From Zhongshania aquatica (GTDB lineage Bacteria > Pseudomonadota > Gammaproteobacteria > Pseudomonadales > Spongiibacteraceae): a stretch of 64,000 nucleotides of DNA. Position numbers and translations under genes: made by a program. Location of the stretch: NCBI RefSeq assembly GCF_027257955.1, contig NZ_JANZNQ010000015.1, positions 1 through 64,000 on the forward strand, in the 5' to 3' direction. This document shows, one piece after another, positions 25,167-34,280 of this stretch. How positions within the stretch are numbered: the stretch's first letter is position 1; each line of letters opens with the position of its first letter. The notes beneath the pieces were generated by a model, which did not search any database, had not been told where the DNA came from, and worked only from the letters and a program-made list of their open reading frames with translations.

Positions 25167-25799
25167 GTGACAAGTGATAAAAAGGCGGCTGTGAAGGGTG
25201 CGGCTGTAAAGACACGAGCGAAGCGCATGTCTCCTGAAGCTAGGCGTCAGCAGATTTTAATGTGCGCCGTTGATGTTTTTGCAGAGCAAGGTATCGAAAA
25301 GGCAACGCACGCTGATATCGCACTTCGTGCCGGTGTCGCGAGTCCAACAGTATTCCATTATTTTCCGACTATCGACGACTTGCAGGCAGAGGTTATCAAG
25401 GAAGTTCGCCGCTTCTTGCTTGACGGGTTTGTCATTGTTCGTACGGATATTGATGCGCCGGTGTATATCCGAGTAGAAGATATGCTGTCATCCTTCGCTA
25501 AGGCTGTGGATAGCGACAAGAATTACATTACAATTTGGCTGGAGTGGAGTGGATATACCAAAGGTCATATTTGGGAGTTGTACAAAGAGTTTTATGCCGC
25601 AACCACTACAGCCTTGCGTAAATTGCTACTAGAGGGGCGAGTCGATAATTCTATTCGATCCAGTCTCCAGGCTGCCGATGCGGCGAGAGTGATATTGGGT
25701 ATGGCGCATTCAGTAGCACATTTGCGCTTCTGTGGCGGCACATCTAAAACAGCACAGAAAACAATAAACTCCTTTGTCGCAGAGTATATCGCGCCCTAG
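25167..25799 (+). CDS. TetR-family transcriptional regulator
   Basis: The 210-residue regulator starts with GTG at 25167 after AGGAAGAGG. A Lys/Arg/Ala-rich N-terminal tail (about 1-22) precedes a TetR helix-turn-helix (about 24-70, THADIALRAGVASPTVFHYF). The C-terminal part is a helical ligand domain without a recognised subtype. It lies upstream of, and in the same direction as, the hydrolase gene at 25880, with an 80-base gap, so it may control that gene and the convergent epoxide hydrolase. Confidence 0.88.
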   Translation: MTSDKKAAVKGAAVKTRAKRMSPEARRQQILMCAVDVFAEQGIEKATHADIALRAGVASPTVFHYFPTIDDLQAEVIKEVRRFLLDGFVIVRTDIDAPVYIRVEDMLSSFAKAVDSDKNYITIWLEWSGYTKGHIWELYKEFYAATTTALRKLLLEGRVDNSIRSSLQAADAARVILGMAHSVAHLRFCGGTSKTAQKTINSFVAEYIAP

Positions 25800-25879
25800 T
25801 TTATCTCGGGCTCAGTAGGTCAATTGACCTACTTGTATTTAGCGCTCTAAACCGGCTTTAACTGTATAGGGATGTATCG

Positions 25880-26791
25880 ATGAAGCAAAGTATTCGCAGT
25901 CGTTTACTCAATTTTGTTCTCAGACTCCTTCGTCGTCCGATTTGGAATCTCGGGCAGTTGCGTGCGTTGAGAAAGCGTTTTGAACGATTAGATATGCGGG
26001 TTGCGGGTAAAGCGGAATTATTGTGCCGTATAAGTGATATAAATTTGAGTCACTGCAAAGCCGATGTTTTACAGCCAGTCGATTTTGCTGATGACGCCTT
26101 AAAAGCTAAGCATGTTCTATTTTTTCATGGTGGCGCTTACTGTCTGCGTTCGCCCAACACCTACCGGGCAATGCTTGCCGGAATATGCGCTAATCTCGGT
26201 GCGATTGGGGTATTACCGGATTATAGGCTCGCGCCGGAGCATCCTCATCCCGCGGCGATTGATGATTGTTTCGAAAGCTACACGAAATTACTTGAGAGTG
26301 GTGTACCCGCTAATCACATTGCCTTGCTAGGTGATTCGGCTGGTGGCGGGCTGGTATTGTCAATTCTTGCCAGAATTAGAGATGCGAAGCTACCGATGCC
26401 TGCATCCGCGAGTTTGTTTTCTCCTGCTGGCGACTGGACTTTGTCTGGGCGATCGCTCTTTGAAAATGAAGGGCGAGATCCTATGTTTCGCCTCAGTTCC
26501 TTTTTGTTTTTTCGTAGCTTGTATTTGCTTGACTATGATGCGAGTGACCCAAGCGTATCACCCTTGTTGGCGCCATTTGATGGTTATCCGCCCATGTATT
26601 TCACCGCCAGCAGTACGGAGCTACTTCGCGATGTGGCTGTTGTTGGGGCGCAGAAAGCACGTGATGCGGGGGTCTCTGTTGAAATCGATATCTGGCCTGG
26701 TCAGTGTCATGATATGCAGTTGATGTCGATATTGCCGGAAAGCAAAGTTGCATTAGATAAATTGTGTGAGTTCATCACCAAGCATTGGTAA
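25880..26791 (+). CDS. Alpha/beta hydrolase, hormone-sensitive-lipase (HSL) type
   Basis: The 303-residue esterase/lipase has an HSL-family HGGAYCLRSP oxyanion motif at about 79-83, nucleophile elbow GDSAGGG (Ser at about 154) and a C-terminal GQCHDMQL with the catalytic His. The Asp is probably in the STELLRD region. No signal peptide is convincing, but the N-terminus is basic and hydrophobic (RLLNFVLRLLRRP). HSL enzymes cleave short or medium acyl esters. A terminator at 26820-26859 follows. Substrate unknown; it could open a lactone or ester in the local degradation pathway. Confidence 0.87.
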   Translation: MKQSIRSRLLNFVLRLLRRPIWNLGQLRALRKRFERLDMRVAGKAELLCRISDINLSHCKADVLQPVDFADDALKAKHVLFFHGGAYCLRSPNTYRAMLAGICANLGAIGVLPDYRLAPEHPHPAAIDDCFESYTKLLESGVPANHIALLGDSAGGGLVLSILARIRDAKLPMPASASLFSPAGDWTLSGRSLFENEGRDPMFRLSSFLFFRSLYLLDYDASDPSVSPLLAPFDGYPPMYFTASSTELLRDVAVVGAQKARDAGVSVEIDIWPGQCHDMQLMSILPESKVALDKLCEFITKHW

Positions 26792-26819
26792 TGTAGTCAA
26801 GACGACATCCCATAAAGCA

Positions 26820-26859
26820 AAAACGGGGCATGGCGGCTTTATCGTCAGCCCCGTCTTTT
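26820..26859. terminator. Bidirectional intrinsic terminator
   Basis: The stem ACGGGGC/GCCCCGT (26823-26829 and 26848-26854) is flanked by an A-run before and CTTTTA after. It sits between the convergent hydrolase and epoxide hydrolase genes and can serve both. Confidence 0.8.
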
Positions 26860-26861
26860 AT

Positions 26862-28001
26862 TTAGCGAATTTTGGCGAAGCACGCTCTTACTTCGTTCAC
26901 AAATATCTCCGGCTGTTCGAAGGCGGCAAAGTGTCCGCCTTTCTCTAGCTCATTCCAATGAATCAAGTTTTGATAGATTTGTTCAGCCCATTTACGGACA
27001 GGTCTAAACAGCTCTTTCGGGAAAATTGAAATGCCGCAAGGGATGGTCATTGGTGTTGCAAAGATAGAGTCGAAACTTTCCCAATACAGTCGCGCAGATG
27101 ACGCACCGCTATTGGTCAGCCAATAGATACTAATGTCGTCTAGCATTTGATCAACGGTGAGTGCATCTTCAGGGCGCCCGTTGTTATCCGTCCAGCGGTG
27201 GAATTTTTCATAAATCCATGCCGCTTGGCCCGCGGGGGAGTCGGCTAGGCCATAGCCTAGCGATTGCGGGCGTGATTTCTGAATCATAGCGTAGCCGGAA
27301 TCTGAGTCAAAATAGTACTGAATATCCGCTAGCGCCTTCTGATCGCGCTCGGTGAGTGATGCCATATCTTCAGCGGATGGCTGAGCCAGAGCCATATTGA
27401 CATGAATGGCTAAGCATTCCGCTGGATGGATATGACCGATGGCACTCGTTACCCCTGATCCCCAATCACCGCCTTGTGCGACAAATGCAGTGTATTCAAG
27501 TCTTGCCATAAGGCTAATCCACGCTTTCGCTATGCGCTCTAAGCCCCAGCCACTCTCTGCGGGTCTGCCTGAGAAGCCATAGCCTGGCAGTGACGGGATG
27601 ACAAGATGAAACGCGTCACTGGCGCTTCCGCCATGTGCAGTTGGGTTTGTTAGTGGCTCTATCACATTCATAAACTCTAATACTGACCCAGGCCAGCCGT
27701 GGGTCATGATCATCGGCATGGCATTTTCATGGGTGGAGCGAATGTGTAGGAAGTGTATCTCTAGTCCGTCGATTTCGGTTGTAAATTGCGGGTAATGGTT
27801 TAATTCCTTTTCGCAGCGCCGCCAGTCGTAATTATTTTGCCAGTACTCGCAAAGTGATTTTACGGCGTCGAGTGGCGCACCTTGGCTCCAATCGTCAACG
27901 GTCTCGGTGTCAGGCCAGCGAGTATTGGCCAGCCGTGCTTTCAGATCATCTAGTTGGGACTGAGGTATATCAACTTTAAATGGCTTAATGGACTGACTCA
28001 T
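26862..28001 (-). CDS. Epoxide hydrolase (alpha/beta hydrolase with EH N-terminal domain)
   Basis: The 379-residue product from ATG 28001 (MSQSIKPFKVD, with a GAGAGA site) is preferred; a longer frame starts at 28049. It has the EH-specific N-terminal domain (about 1-110), the oxyanion motif HGWPGS, nucleophile Asp in AQGGDWGSGV, and the C-terminal GGHFAAFEQPE with the catalytic His. Microsomal-type epoxide hydrolases open epoxides to diols. With a P450 in the same region an epoxide intermediate is conceivable, but the two genes are 22 kb apart, so a link is only a suggestion. Confidence 0.9.
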   Translation of the reverse strand: MSQSIKPFKVDIPQSQLDDLKARLANTRWPDTETVDDWSQGAPLDAVKSLCEYWQNNYDWRRCEKELNHYPQFTTEIDGLEIHFLHIRSTHENAMPMIMTHGWPGSVLEFMNVIEPLTNPTAHGGSASDAFHLVIPSLPGYGFSGRPAESGWGLERIAKAWISLMARLEYTAFVAQGGDWGSGVTSAIGHIHPAECLAIHVNMALAQPSAEDMASLTERDQKALADIQYYFDSDSGYAMIQKSRPQSLGYGLADSPAGQAAWIYEKFHRWTDNNGRPEDALTVDQMLDDISIYWLTNSGASSARLYWESFDSIFATPMTIPCGISIFPKELFRPVRKWAEQIYQNLIHWNELEKGGHFAAFEQPEIFVNEVRACFAKIR

Positions 28002-28691
28002 TGCTGTCTCTCTTGTTGTTCGTGTCGTTTTAATTGTTTGGTGTTGCAATGTACCAACAGTAAATCACAGTTTACAGTTCGCTTGCATATTGTCTTTGGA
28101 CGGGGCGCCGATTTGAGTGGAAGAGTTACGCCTGTCACAACAGCCCTTGGCGCTCTGAGTTTTGACGAGTGCGGACTATGTGTGCTGTGGCTGGATACAA
28201 TGCCTCATGACATTGACTAAAACTTAGTAGAAATGTCGTATACAGGTTTTTTCTTGGTGATCTCACTGATAAATCAACTTTTGGCGACACAAAATCTCTT
28301 GATTGGTAAATGTAGGTATTGGTTTATCAGGCTGGGATGAGCCACATGAAGTTGTGACAGAGATAGTTTTTGTCCTCGCCAAGTGTTATCGCGCCGTGTT
28401 TTTGGGGTGGCGCCAAATTCCACTTAAAAGGTTCGAGTTTTAATTGTGGCCTATATCTTAGCGAAACAGGTTTATTGCAATTTGTCCTGTTTCTTTTGAT
28501 ATATTTATTTTCTGAATGGCGTCATTCTCCTTGGTTTCCTCGGTGTGTTAGTTAAGAAGTCATAAAGTGTGAACCGAAACACGTTTTTATGTAGGTAAAA
28601 ACACGTAGTATCGCAACTCAGGAAAAGTGTCAGTCGTGGAAACATGCAAGACGCTGAGAAATAAAAAATTAATCTAGGTGAGCGCGATTTT
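28002..28691. other. Intergenic region upstream of the repeat protein
   Basis: About 690 bases without a credible ORF. Near its right end is the small hairpin GTTTTTA-TGTAGG-TAAAAAC (28583-28602), about 90 bases before the repeat-protein start, possibly a leader structure. AGGTGAG at 28675-28681 is the ribosome site of that gene. The remainder shows no feature I can name. Confidence 0.4.
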
Positions 28692-30131
28692 ATGAATAAC
28701 TCTCTCTTCAAGAAAACGTTAATGGCGTCTTTGATAGCTACTGCAAGTGCTGCGCACGCAGGTCCTCTGGCTGTCATTATCAGCCCTATTGCAAGCGCGG
28801 CTGGCGGTACACCGCTAGATGTACTTGTTGTACAGCTAGTTCAAGTTGATAATCAATTAGGTGCTGCGTCTGGTGGTGGTTTACCGGGCTTGGACGCTTT
28901 GCCAGGTTTAGATTCACTCCCAGGTCTTGACGCACTTCCAATCCCAGGCGCTGGCGGTGGAGCTGGTGGTCTACCTGGTTTAGACGCTTTAACTGGTCTT
29001 TTGGGTGGTGGTTTACCGGGCTTGGATTCACTCCCAGGTCTTGACGCACTTCCAATCCCAGGCGCTGGCGGCGGAGCTGGTGGTCTACCTGGTTTAGACG
29101 CTTTAACTGGTCTTTTGGGTGGTGGTTTACCGGGCTTGGATTCACTTCCCGGCCTTGATGCACTTCCAATTCCTGGTGCTGGCGGTGGAGCAGGTGGTCT
29201 ACCTGGTTTAGATGCTCTACCATTTGATTTTAGCACTGCTGCGGCACCATTGTTCCAACTGACTTTTACCGTGGATAACGCTCTGAATGACGTTGCAGGT
29301 AACAACGGCATCACTGATTCAGTAACCGATATCGTTGATTCTCTTCCTAGCGGTGATATTGACGTTATCTCAGGTGGCTTCTTCTTTGTCGGTCAGCGGA
29401 CTCAGGTTACCGTGGATCATTTAACATCAAACTTGATGGCATTAGGTGGTGGAGGAATCCCAGGTTTTGACGCATTACCTGGGTTGGATCTTTTGGGCAT
29501 GCTTGGTCTACCAATTCCAGGCTTCGGTGGTGGTTCAGGTGGCCTTCCAGGCTTAGATTCACTTCCCGGTTTAGATGCACTTCCCATTCCTGGCTTTGAT
29601 TCTCTTCCCGGTTTAGATGCACTTCCAATTTCTGGTGCTGGTGGCCTACCTGGTTTAGACGCTTTGACCGGTCTTCTGGGTGGTATTCCGGGTTTGGATG
29701 CGCTTCCAATTCCTGGTCTTGGCGGCGGTAGCGGCGGTGGCCTTCCTGGTTTAGATGCACTTCCGATTCCTGGTTTAGATGCACTACCATTTGACTTGAG
29801 CACAGCCGCGGAGCCATTGTTCCAGCTGACTTTCACCGTCGATACGGCACTTAATGATGTTGCAGGTTTTAGCGGTGTTACTGATAAAGTAACTAATATC
29901 GTTGATGCTCTCCCTAGTGCTGATCCCGCTATTATCCAGGCTACCGCTTTCTTAGTTGGTGATCAGGTTCAGTTGACAGTGGATCATTTAAGCGCAAACT
30001 TGATGGCACTAGGTGGTGGTGCAGGTGGTCTTCCAGGTCTAGATTCGCTTCCTATCCCAGGCTTGGATGCACTTCCCGGTTTAGATGCGCTCCCAATCCC
30101 TGGTTTGGATGCGTTACCACTACCTATCTAA
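28692..30131 (+). CDS. Secreted PGLDALPIPG-repeat protein with a duplicated domain, unknown function
   Basis: The 479-residue protein has a signal peptide cut after AHA (residue 23). The mature chain alternates low-complexity repeats (GLPGLDALPIPG units with Gly-rich linkers, at about 40-175, 255-363 and 441-479) with two copies of a domain of about 75 residues. The first copy (about 177-252, beginning FDFSTAAAPLFQLTFTVD) and second (about 365-440, beginning FDLSTAAEPLFQLTFTVD) are clearly homologous and both end in VDHL--NLMALGGG. I recognise no family. No membrane anchor is seen, so it is likely periplasmic or extracellular. The repeats are exact enough at DNA level (114-bp units) to recombine. 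It is followed by a terminator and stands alone. Confidence 0.8.
   Translation: MNNSLFKKTLMASLIATASAAHAGPLAVIISPIASAAGGTPLDVLVVQLVQVDNQLGAASGGGLPGLDALPGLDSLPGLDALPIPGAGGGAGGLPGLDALTGLLGGGLPGLDSLPGLDALPIPGAGGGAGGLPGLDALTGLLGGGLPGLDSLPGLDALPIPGAGGGAGGLPGLDALPFDFSTAAAPLFQLTFTVDNALNDVAGNNGITDSVTDIVDSLPSGDIDVISGGFFFVGQRTQVTVDHLTSNLMALGGGGIPGFDALPGLDLLGMLGLPIPGFGGGSGGLPGLDSLPGLDALPIPGFDSLPGLDALPISGAGGLPGLDALTGLLGGIPGLDALPIPGLGGGSGGGLPGLDALPIPGLDALPFDLSTAAEPLFQLTFTVDTALNDVAGFSGVTDKVTNIVDALPSADPAIIQATAFLVGDQVQLTVDHLSANLMALGGGAGGLPGLDSLPIPGLDALPGLDALPIPGLDALPLPI
28875..29234 (+). repeat. Tandem 114-bp coding repeats in the secreted protein gene
   Basis: A 38-residue unit (GGLPGLDSLPGLDALPIPG followed by AGGGAGGLPGLDALTGLLG) recurs. 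The GGTGGTTTAC starts lie at about 28875, 29007 and 29121, spaced 132 and 114 bases; the first copy carries an extra 18-bp hexapeptide. Identity between copies is very high at the DNA level, suggesting recent duplication and possible copy-number variation. Confidence 0.8.
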
Positions 30132-30177
30132 GCGTTGAATTGATTGCTCATATTGGGTAGTCAAAATAGACTTAATA

Positions 30178-30213
30178 AAAGCCAGTCCGGAAACGGTCTG
30201 GCTTTTTTAGTTT
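30178..30213 (+). terminator. Intrinsic terminator of the repeat-protein gene
   Basis: The stem AAAGCCAGTCCG-GAAA-CGGTCTGGCTTT (one mismatch, GAAA tetraloop) is followed by TTTTAGTTTT, 47 bases past the stop codon. Confidence 0.85.
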
Positions 30214-30427
30214 TACAGTTAGCCTATAGGTGCTGCATTTGCAGGGTTAGCGGGATGGGGGTGTCGATTTTTCCTCGATGGTCGAGCTTATATTGTTGTG
30301 ATTATGATAGTTAACTGAACCATACGGCGAGTCATATAGACTGCTATATTGTTGTCGTGTGTATGCTGCCTGGAGTGGTATAGGTCAGTGTTAAAATCCA
30401 ACCGAGGTATTTTGCGAGGATTGTGAT

Positions 30428-31393
30428 GTGTCTGCTTTAAAGTATTTGGCGATACTAAGCGTGCTGTATGTTCTTTTTGGTTGCGAAGAATCCCTAGTTA
30501 TAGATAGTTTGAACGGTTACGTTGAAGCTGAGTATCTTTACGTGAGCGCTTTAGAGTCGGGGTGGATCGTCTCTAGCGCCGTGAGGGAAGGCGACACTGT
30601 TGAACGTGGGCAGATGCTATTTGAATTGGATAAAGAGAGGCAAGTTTTTGACCTTAGTGAGGCACAGGCCTCAGCGGCGCAGGCCGCGGCGCAATACCGT
30701 GATTTAAGTAGCGGTGCACGGCCAGATGAGATTAATCGATTAGACTCCCAGCGAAAAGAGGCTGTTGCTGCAAAGGTGTATGCCGAGTCAGAAAAGCGAC
30801 GCCTTACTACTTTGCGACGCAAGGGCGTGGTCGCCCAATCGATGGTTGATCAAGCGGTCGCTGAGTTCAATGCGGCCAACGCTCGTGTTGATAGTATTGA
30901 CGCACAAATACGGCTTGCCAAATTAGCCTCTCGTGAAAATACCGTGTTGGCATCGAAAGCAGCCTTTGAACGAGCTGAGAACGCCGTCGCGAAGGCGCAA
31001 TGGCGATTAGATCAGCGGACTGTGTATGCGCGTCTTGCCGCGAGGGTAGAGCAAGTGTATTTTCGCGAGGGCGAGCAGCTAGCGAGCGGCGCACCCGCCT
31101 TAGCATTGTTGCCTAGCGATGGATTAAAGATTCGGTTTTTTGTGCCGCAAAGTCAGCTCGCAAATATTCCTATCGGCACCATGCTTGATATTAAACAAGA
31201 TGGCGTAGATAAATTGGTAAGTGCTGAGGTCGCTTATATAGCGAGTGAACCTGAATATACTCCACCTGTTATTTACAGCGTCGCGTCGCGGCAAAAATTA
31301 GTTTTTCTTATCGAGGCGAAATTAGCCTCAGACAGTGGCTTACACCCCGGGCAGCCCGTTGATATTTTCCTGCAGGCGGGTCGCAATGACTGA
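30428..31393 (+). CDS. HlyD-family membrane fusion lipoprotein of an ABC exporter
   Basis: The 321-residue periplasmic adaptor starts with GTG at 30428 after GAGGAT. A hydrophobic signal ends in the lipobox LFGC (Cys at about 19), so it is probably lipid-anchored. A split biotinyl-lipoyl domain flanks a coiled-coil hairpin (about 75-175, rich in Ala/Gln/Arg/Glu), as in YbhG/HlyD proteins. Its last codons overlap the ATPase start by eight bases, so the three genes 30428-33466 form one operon. The exported substrate is unknown. A matching outer-membrane TolC is not in the window. Confidence 0.88.
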   Translation: MSALKYLAILSVLYVLFGCEESLVIDSLNGYVEAEYLYVSALESGWIVSSAVREGDTVERGQMLFELDKERQVFDLSEAQASAAQAAAQYRDLSSGARPDEINRLDSQRKEAVAAKVYAESEKRRLTTLRRKGVVAQSMVDQAVAEFNAANARVDSIDAQIRLAKLASRENTVLASKAAFERAENAVAKAQWRLDQRTVYARLAARVEQVYFREGEQLASGAPALALLPSDGLKIRFFVPQSQLANIPIGTMLDIKQDGVDKLVSAEVAYIASEPEYTPPVIYSVASRQKLVFLIEAKLASDSGLHPGQPVDIFLQAGRND

Positions 31394-32315
31394 GCTTGCA
31401 ATAGATGTGCGTGGCTTAAGTAAACATTTCGCCAATAAAGTTGCTGTTAATAAGGTTGATTTGCAGCTCCCTAAGGGCCAAGTTTGGGGTTTTTTGGGGC
31501 CAAATGGCTCCGGTAAAACCACCACGATACGAATGTTGTGTGGGTTATTGAACGCGACTGAGGGCGAGGGCACCTGCCTTGGTTTTGATTTGCGACGGGA
31601 TGCTGAATTAATTCGTCGTCATACCGGCTATATGACCCAGCGATTTTCGTTTTGGACGGAATTGACCGTACGTGAAAATTTGGAATTTGTTGCCCGTATA
31701 TATGAGTTGGATAATCGTCGCCGCTGTGTCGATGACACTTTAGATATATTGGGATTGGGGCATCGTCAGCACCAGTTAGCTGGTGCTCTATCTGGAGGGT
31801 GGAAGCAGCGCTTAGCCCTCGCCGCCGTCACCATGCATCGACCAGAGTTACTGCTTTTAGATGAACCGACAGCGGGTGTCGATCCGCAGGCGCGGAGGGA
31901 TTTTTGGGATCAGATTCATCGTCTATCTAACGAGGGGATGACGGTATTAGTATCGACTCACTATATGGATGAAGCTGAACGCTGCGACCATATTGTGTAT
32001 CTCGCCCACGGTAATTTGATTACCCAAGGTACCGTTCCGGACATAATTGATCAATCTGGTCTCATAAGTTTTCGAGCGGAGGGCATGAATGTAAGAGCTT
32101 TGGAGCCGCGGATTGCGAAGCTGGCCGGAGTGGAGTATGCGGCGTATTTTGGGGCTGGCTTGCATATCTGTGGTCATGACCGGGCGCTATTAGAGAAGGC
32201 GGTAGAATCTGTCGCCGACCAAGGCTACCAGTGGCACGAGATTCGTCCGAGCTTAGAGGATGTGTTTATCGCTTTGATGGATCAGTCTGGTGCAGATATT
32301 CGGAGCCACGCATGA
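31386..32315 (+). CDS. ABC transporter ATP-binding protein (YbhF-like, single domain)
   Basis: The 309-residue ATPase is the energy unit of the exporter. Motifs: Walker A GPNGSGKTT at about 40-48, ABC signature LSGGWKQRL at about 136, Walker B LLLLDEPTAGVDP, and H-loop VSTHY. Start: ATG at 31386 (MTELAIDV), overlapping the adaptor gene's TGA; a longer frame from 31335 lies inside that gene and is unlikely. YbhF proteins often have two fused ATPases; here there is one, so the transporter is presumably a homodimer. It overlaps the permease start by ATGA. Confidence 0.93.
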   Translation: MTELAIDVRGLSKHFANKVAVNKVDLQLPKGQVWGFLGPNGSGKTTTIRMLCGLLNATEGEGTCLGFDLRRDAELIRRHTGYMTQRFSFWTELTVRENLEFVARIYELDNRRRCVDDTLDILGLGHRQHQLAGALSGGWKQRLALAAVTMHRPELLLLDEPTAGVDPQARRDFWDQIHRLSNEGMTVLVSTHYMDEAERCDHIVYLAHGNLITQGTVPDIIDQSGLISFRAEGMNVRALEPRIAKLAGVEYAAYFGAGLHICGHDRALLEKAVESVADQGYQWHEIRPSLEDVFIALMDQSGADIRSHA

Positions 32316-33466
32316 GTGATCGGCGGCGATATAGTCAAGGTGTTAGTCTTGCTAGAATTAACGCGGTCTTCCTAAAAGAACTTATTCAAATGCGCCGCGA
32401 CCGCCTGACGTTTGCGGTAATGTTGGCTATTCCAATTTTGGAATTGGTTTTATTTGGCTATGCTATTAATACCGACCCCAAACATCTACCTACTGCGATT
32501 CATGCAGAAGAATATACGCCTATTGTGCGGAGTCTCATCGCAGGCTTAGAGCACTCTGAATATTTTGATATAAGTAAAAATATACCAGATGCCCGAGAGG
32601 GCGATCATTTACTTGCCGGCGGCGGGGCGGTATTTGTCATTGAAATCCCGGTGGGATTTACTGAGCGTCTAGTGCGGGGGGAGCGACCACAACTTCTTGT
32701 GGCCGCGGACGCGACAGACCCTGTGGCGGCGTCGAACGCGTTGAGTCGAATAAATACGATTGTAAATCGAGCGCTGCGCAAAGATCTAAACGGCGCTCTG
32801 GCGCATCTTCAAGCAGACCCCGGTCCAGTTGAGGTTATTGTTCACCCCAGATACAACCCCGAGGGGATTACTCAGTACAATATAGTTCCAGGTTTACTTG
32901 GCGTTATTTTAACCATGACCCTAGTCATGATTACCGGGGTGGCGATGACGCGGGAAACCGAACGCGGCACCTTAGAAAATTTATTGGCCATGCCGGGTTC
33001 TCCATTTGAGGTCATGGTCGGCAAAATAATACCGTTTTTAGGTGTTGGTGCAGTACAAACGGTGATTGTTTTATTGGTTGCCCATTGGGTTTTTTCGGTA
33101 CCCTTTGTCGGAAGTATTAGCCTACTACTATTCAGCGTGACACTTTTTATTATTGCAAATTTGGCCTTGGGTTTTACGTTTTCAACAATCGCAAAAACAC
33201 AAATTCAAGCGATGCAATTGACCGTATTTTTCTTTTTACCATCGATGTTACTGTCGGGGTTTATGTTTCCATTTCGCGGCATGCCTATGTGGGCCCAAGT
33301 TATTGGTGAGGTTTTGCCGCTCACGCATTTTTTAAGGGTAGTTCGCGGTATTATGCTCAAAGGCGCAGGCTTTGGCGATTTGCGAATGGAGCTGGCCGCT
33401 ATTAGCGTATTTATGATTGTCGTAGTATTACTTGCCATGGTTCGCTACAAGCGGACGCTAGATTAA
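32312..33466 (+). CDS. ABC-2 type permease (YbhS/YbhR-like)
   Basis: The 384-residue integral membrane protein has an N-terminal transmembrane helix (about 35-55, FAVMLAIPILELVLFGYAI), a large periplasmic domain (about 60-190) and five further helices (about 190-380). This is the layout of the ABC-2 exporters YbhS/YbhR and the MacB-unrelated drug/lipid group. Start ATG at 32312 overlaps the ATPase stop. E. coli-type systems have two permeases; only one is present. Likely export of drugs, lipids or a polymer, possibly coupled to TolC. Confidence 0.9.
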   Translation: MSDRRRYSQGVSLARINAVFLKELIQMRRDRLTFAVMLAIPILELVLFGYAINTDPKHLPTAIHAEEYTPIVRSLIAGLEHSEYFDISKNIPDAREGDHLLAGGGAVFVIEIPVGFTERLVRGERPQLLVAADATDPVAASNALSRINTIVNRALRKDLNGALAHLQADPGPVEVIVHPRYNPEGITQYNIVPGLLGVILTMTLVMITGVAMTRETERGTLENLLAMPGSPFEVMVGKIIPFLGVGAVQTVIVLLVAHWVFSVPFVGSISLLLFSVTLFIIANLALGFTFSTIAKTQIQAMQLTVFFFLPSMLLSGFMFPFRGMPMWAQVIGEVLPLTHFLRVVRGIMLKGAGFGDLRMELAAISVFMIVVVLLAMVRYKRTLD

Positions 33467-33591
33467 TCTCGATTTTTCCTTTGATCCATCCGCCGCTTGA
33501 CGTGTAGAGTGTTTATAGCACGTATGTTTATATTACCCGTTGAATAAGCAGTTGCTTAATGATGTTTGGGTGAGCAGAAAAGGAGTGATGT

Positions 33592-34212
33592 ATGAGCGAT
33601 ACACTGAGAATTCTGCAACGCGCTGCACCGGTTATGCCGGTGGCGCATTTTCGTTCTCTGGCGCATGCCCAATCGTGTGCGGAGCTTTTCGCCGAAGCAA
33701 AGGTGCCCACCATTGAGGTAACCCTCCGCCACCCAGACGCGTGGCAGATGGTTAAACTATTTAAAGATCTTGTGCCCTTCGCAAAAGTAGGTGTGGGTAC
33801 GGTTGTGAATCGACGTCAAATGCTACGCGCGGCGGATGAAGCTGATTTTGTCATTAGCCCCGGTTTTTCTGCAGAGTTATCTATTTTAGCAAGAAAGACT
33901 TTAACACCCTATATTCCGGGTATCGCGACCGCCAGTGAATTAATGGCCGCCATGAATGAGGAGCATCGTGTATTTAAGTTTTTCCCGGCGGAGACAACGG
34001 GTGGTATCGCGCTGCTGAAAGCCCTGTCCGGTCCCTTTCCAGATGCAATGTTTTGCCCGACCGGAGGTATTTCTAAAGCGAATTATAAGGACTATTTGGC
34101 GCTAGAGTCTGTGGCCTGCGTGGGTGGGAGCTGGATAGTACCTACCGAGGGAGAGCTTAAAACTGACCGTGAAGGGTTTTTGACGATGCTAAAAACCTTG
34201 TACGCCGCTTAA
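33592..34212 (+). CDS. eda: 2-dehydro-3-deoxy-phosphogluconate (KDPG) aldolase
   Basis: The 206-residue enzyme splits KDPG into pyruvate and glyceraldehyde-3-phosphate, the last step of the Entner-Doudoroff pathway. Signatures: TIEVTLRHPDAW (catalytic Glu), GVGTVVNR, and the Schiff-base Lys (about 128) in VFKFFPAE. Start ATG at 33592 follows AGGAGTG. It is convergent with the zwf-pgl-edd operon, so it has its own promoter. A gap of about 70 bases with a possible hairpin (34240-34268) separates the two stops. Confidence 0.95.
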   Translation: MSDTLRILQRAAPVMPVAHFRSLAHAQSCAELFAEAKVPTIEVTLRHPDAWQMVKLFKDLVPFAKVGVGTVVNRRQMLRAADEADFVISPGFSAELSILARKTLTPYIPGIATASELMAAMNEEHRVFKFFPAETTGGIALLKALSGPFPDAMFCPTGGISKANYKDYLALESVACVGGSWIVPTEGELKTDREGFLTMLKTLYAA

Positions 34213-34239
34213 AATTCTACATGTACTAGATTGGCGCCT

Positions 34240-34268
34240 GATAGGGACCTACGTTGTGGCGCCCTATC
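34240..34268. terminator. Possible terminator between eda and edd
   Basis: The inverted repeat GATAGGG-N15-CCCTATC sits between the convergent stops of eda and edd. The arms are only 7 bp and no T-run follows, so it is a weak candidate. Confidence 0.4.
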
Positions 34269-34280
34269 TTGGCGCGATAC

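Noticed and set aside
28875-29234. Tandem repeats considered as a CRISPR array
   Set aside because: The repeats are in frame, contiguous, encode protein and have no unique spacers.
28786-29836. Several long minus-strand ORFs (136-153 codons) antisense to the repeat protein
   Set aside because: They are by-products of the repetitive, biased sequence of the plus-strand gene; their translations are Pro/Lys/His-rich repeats with no start signals.
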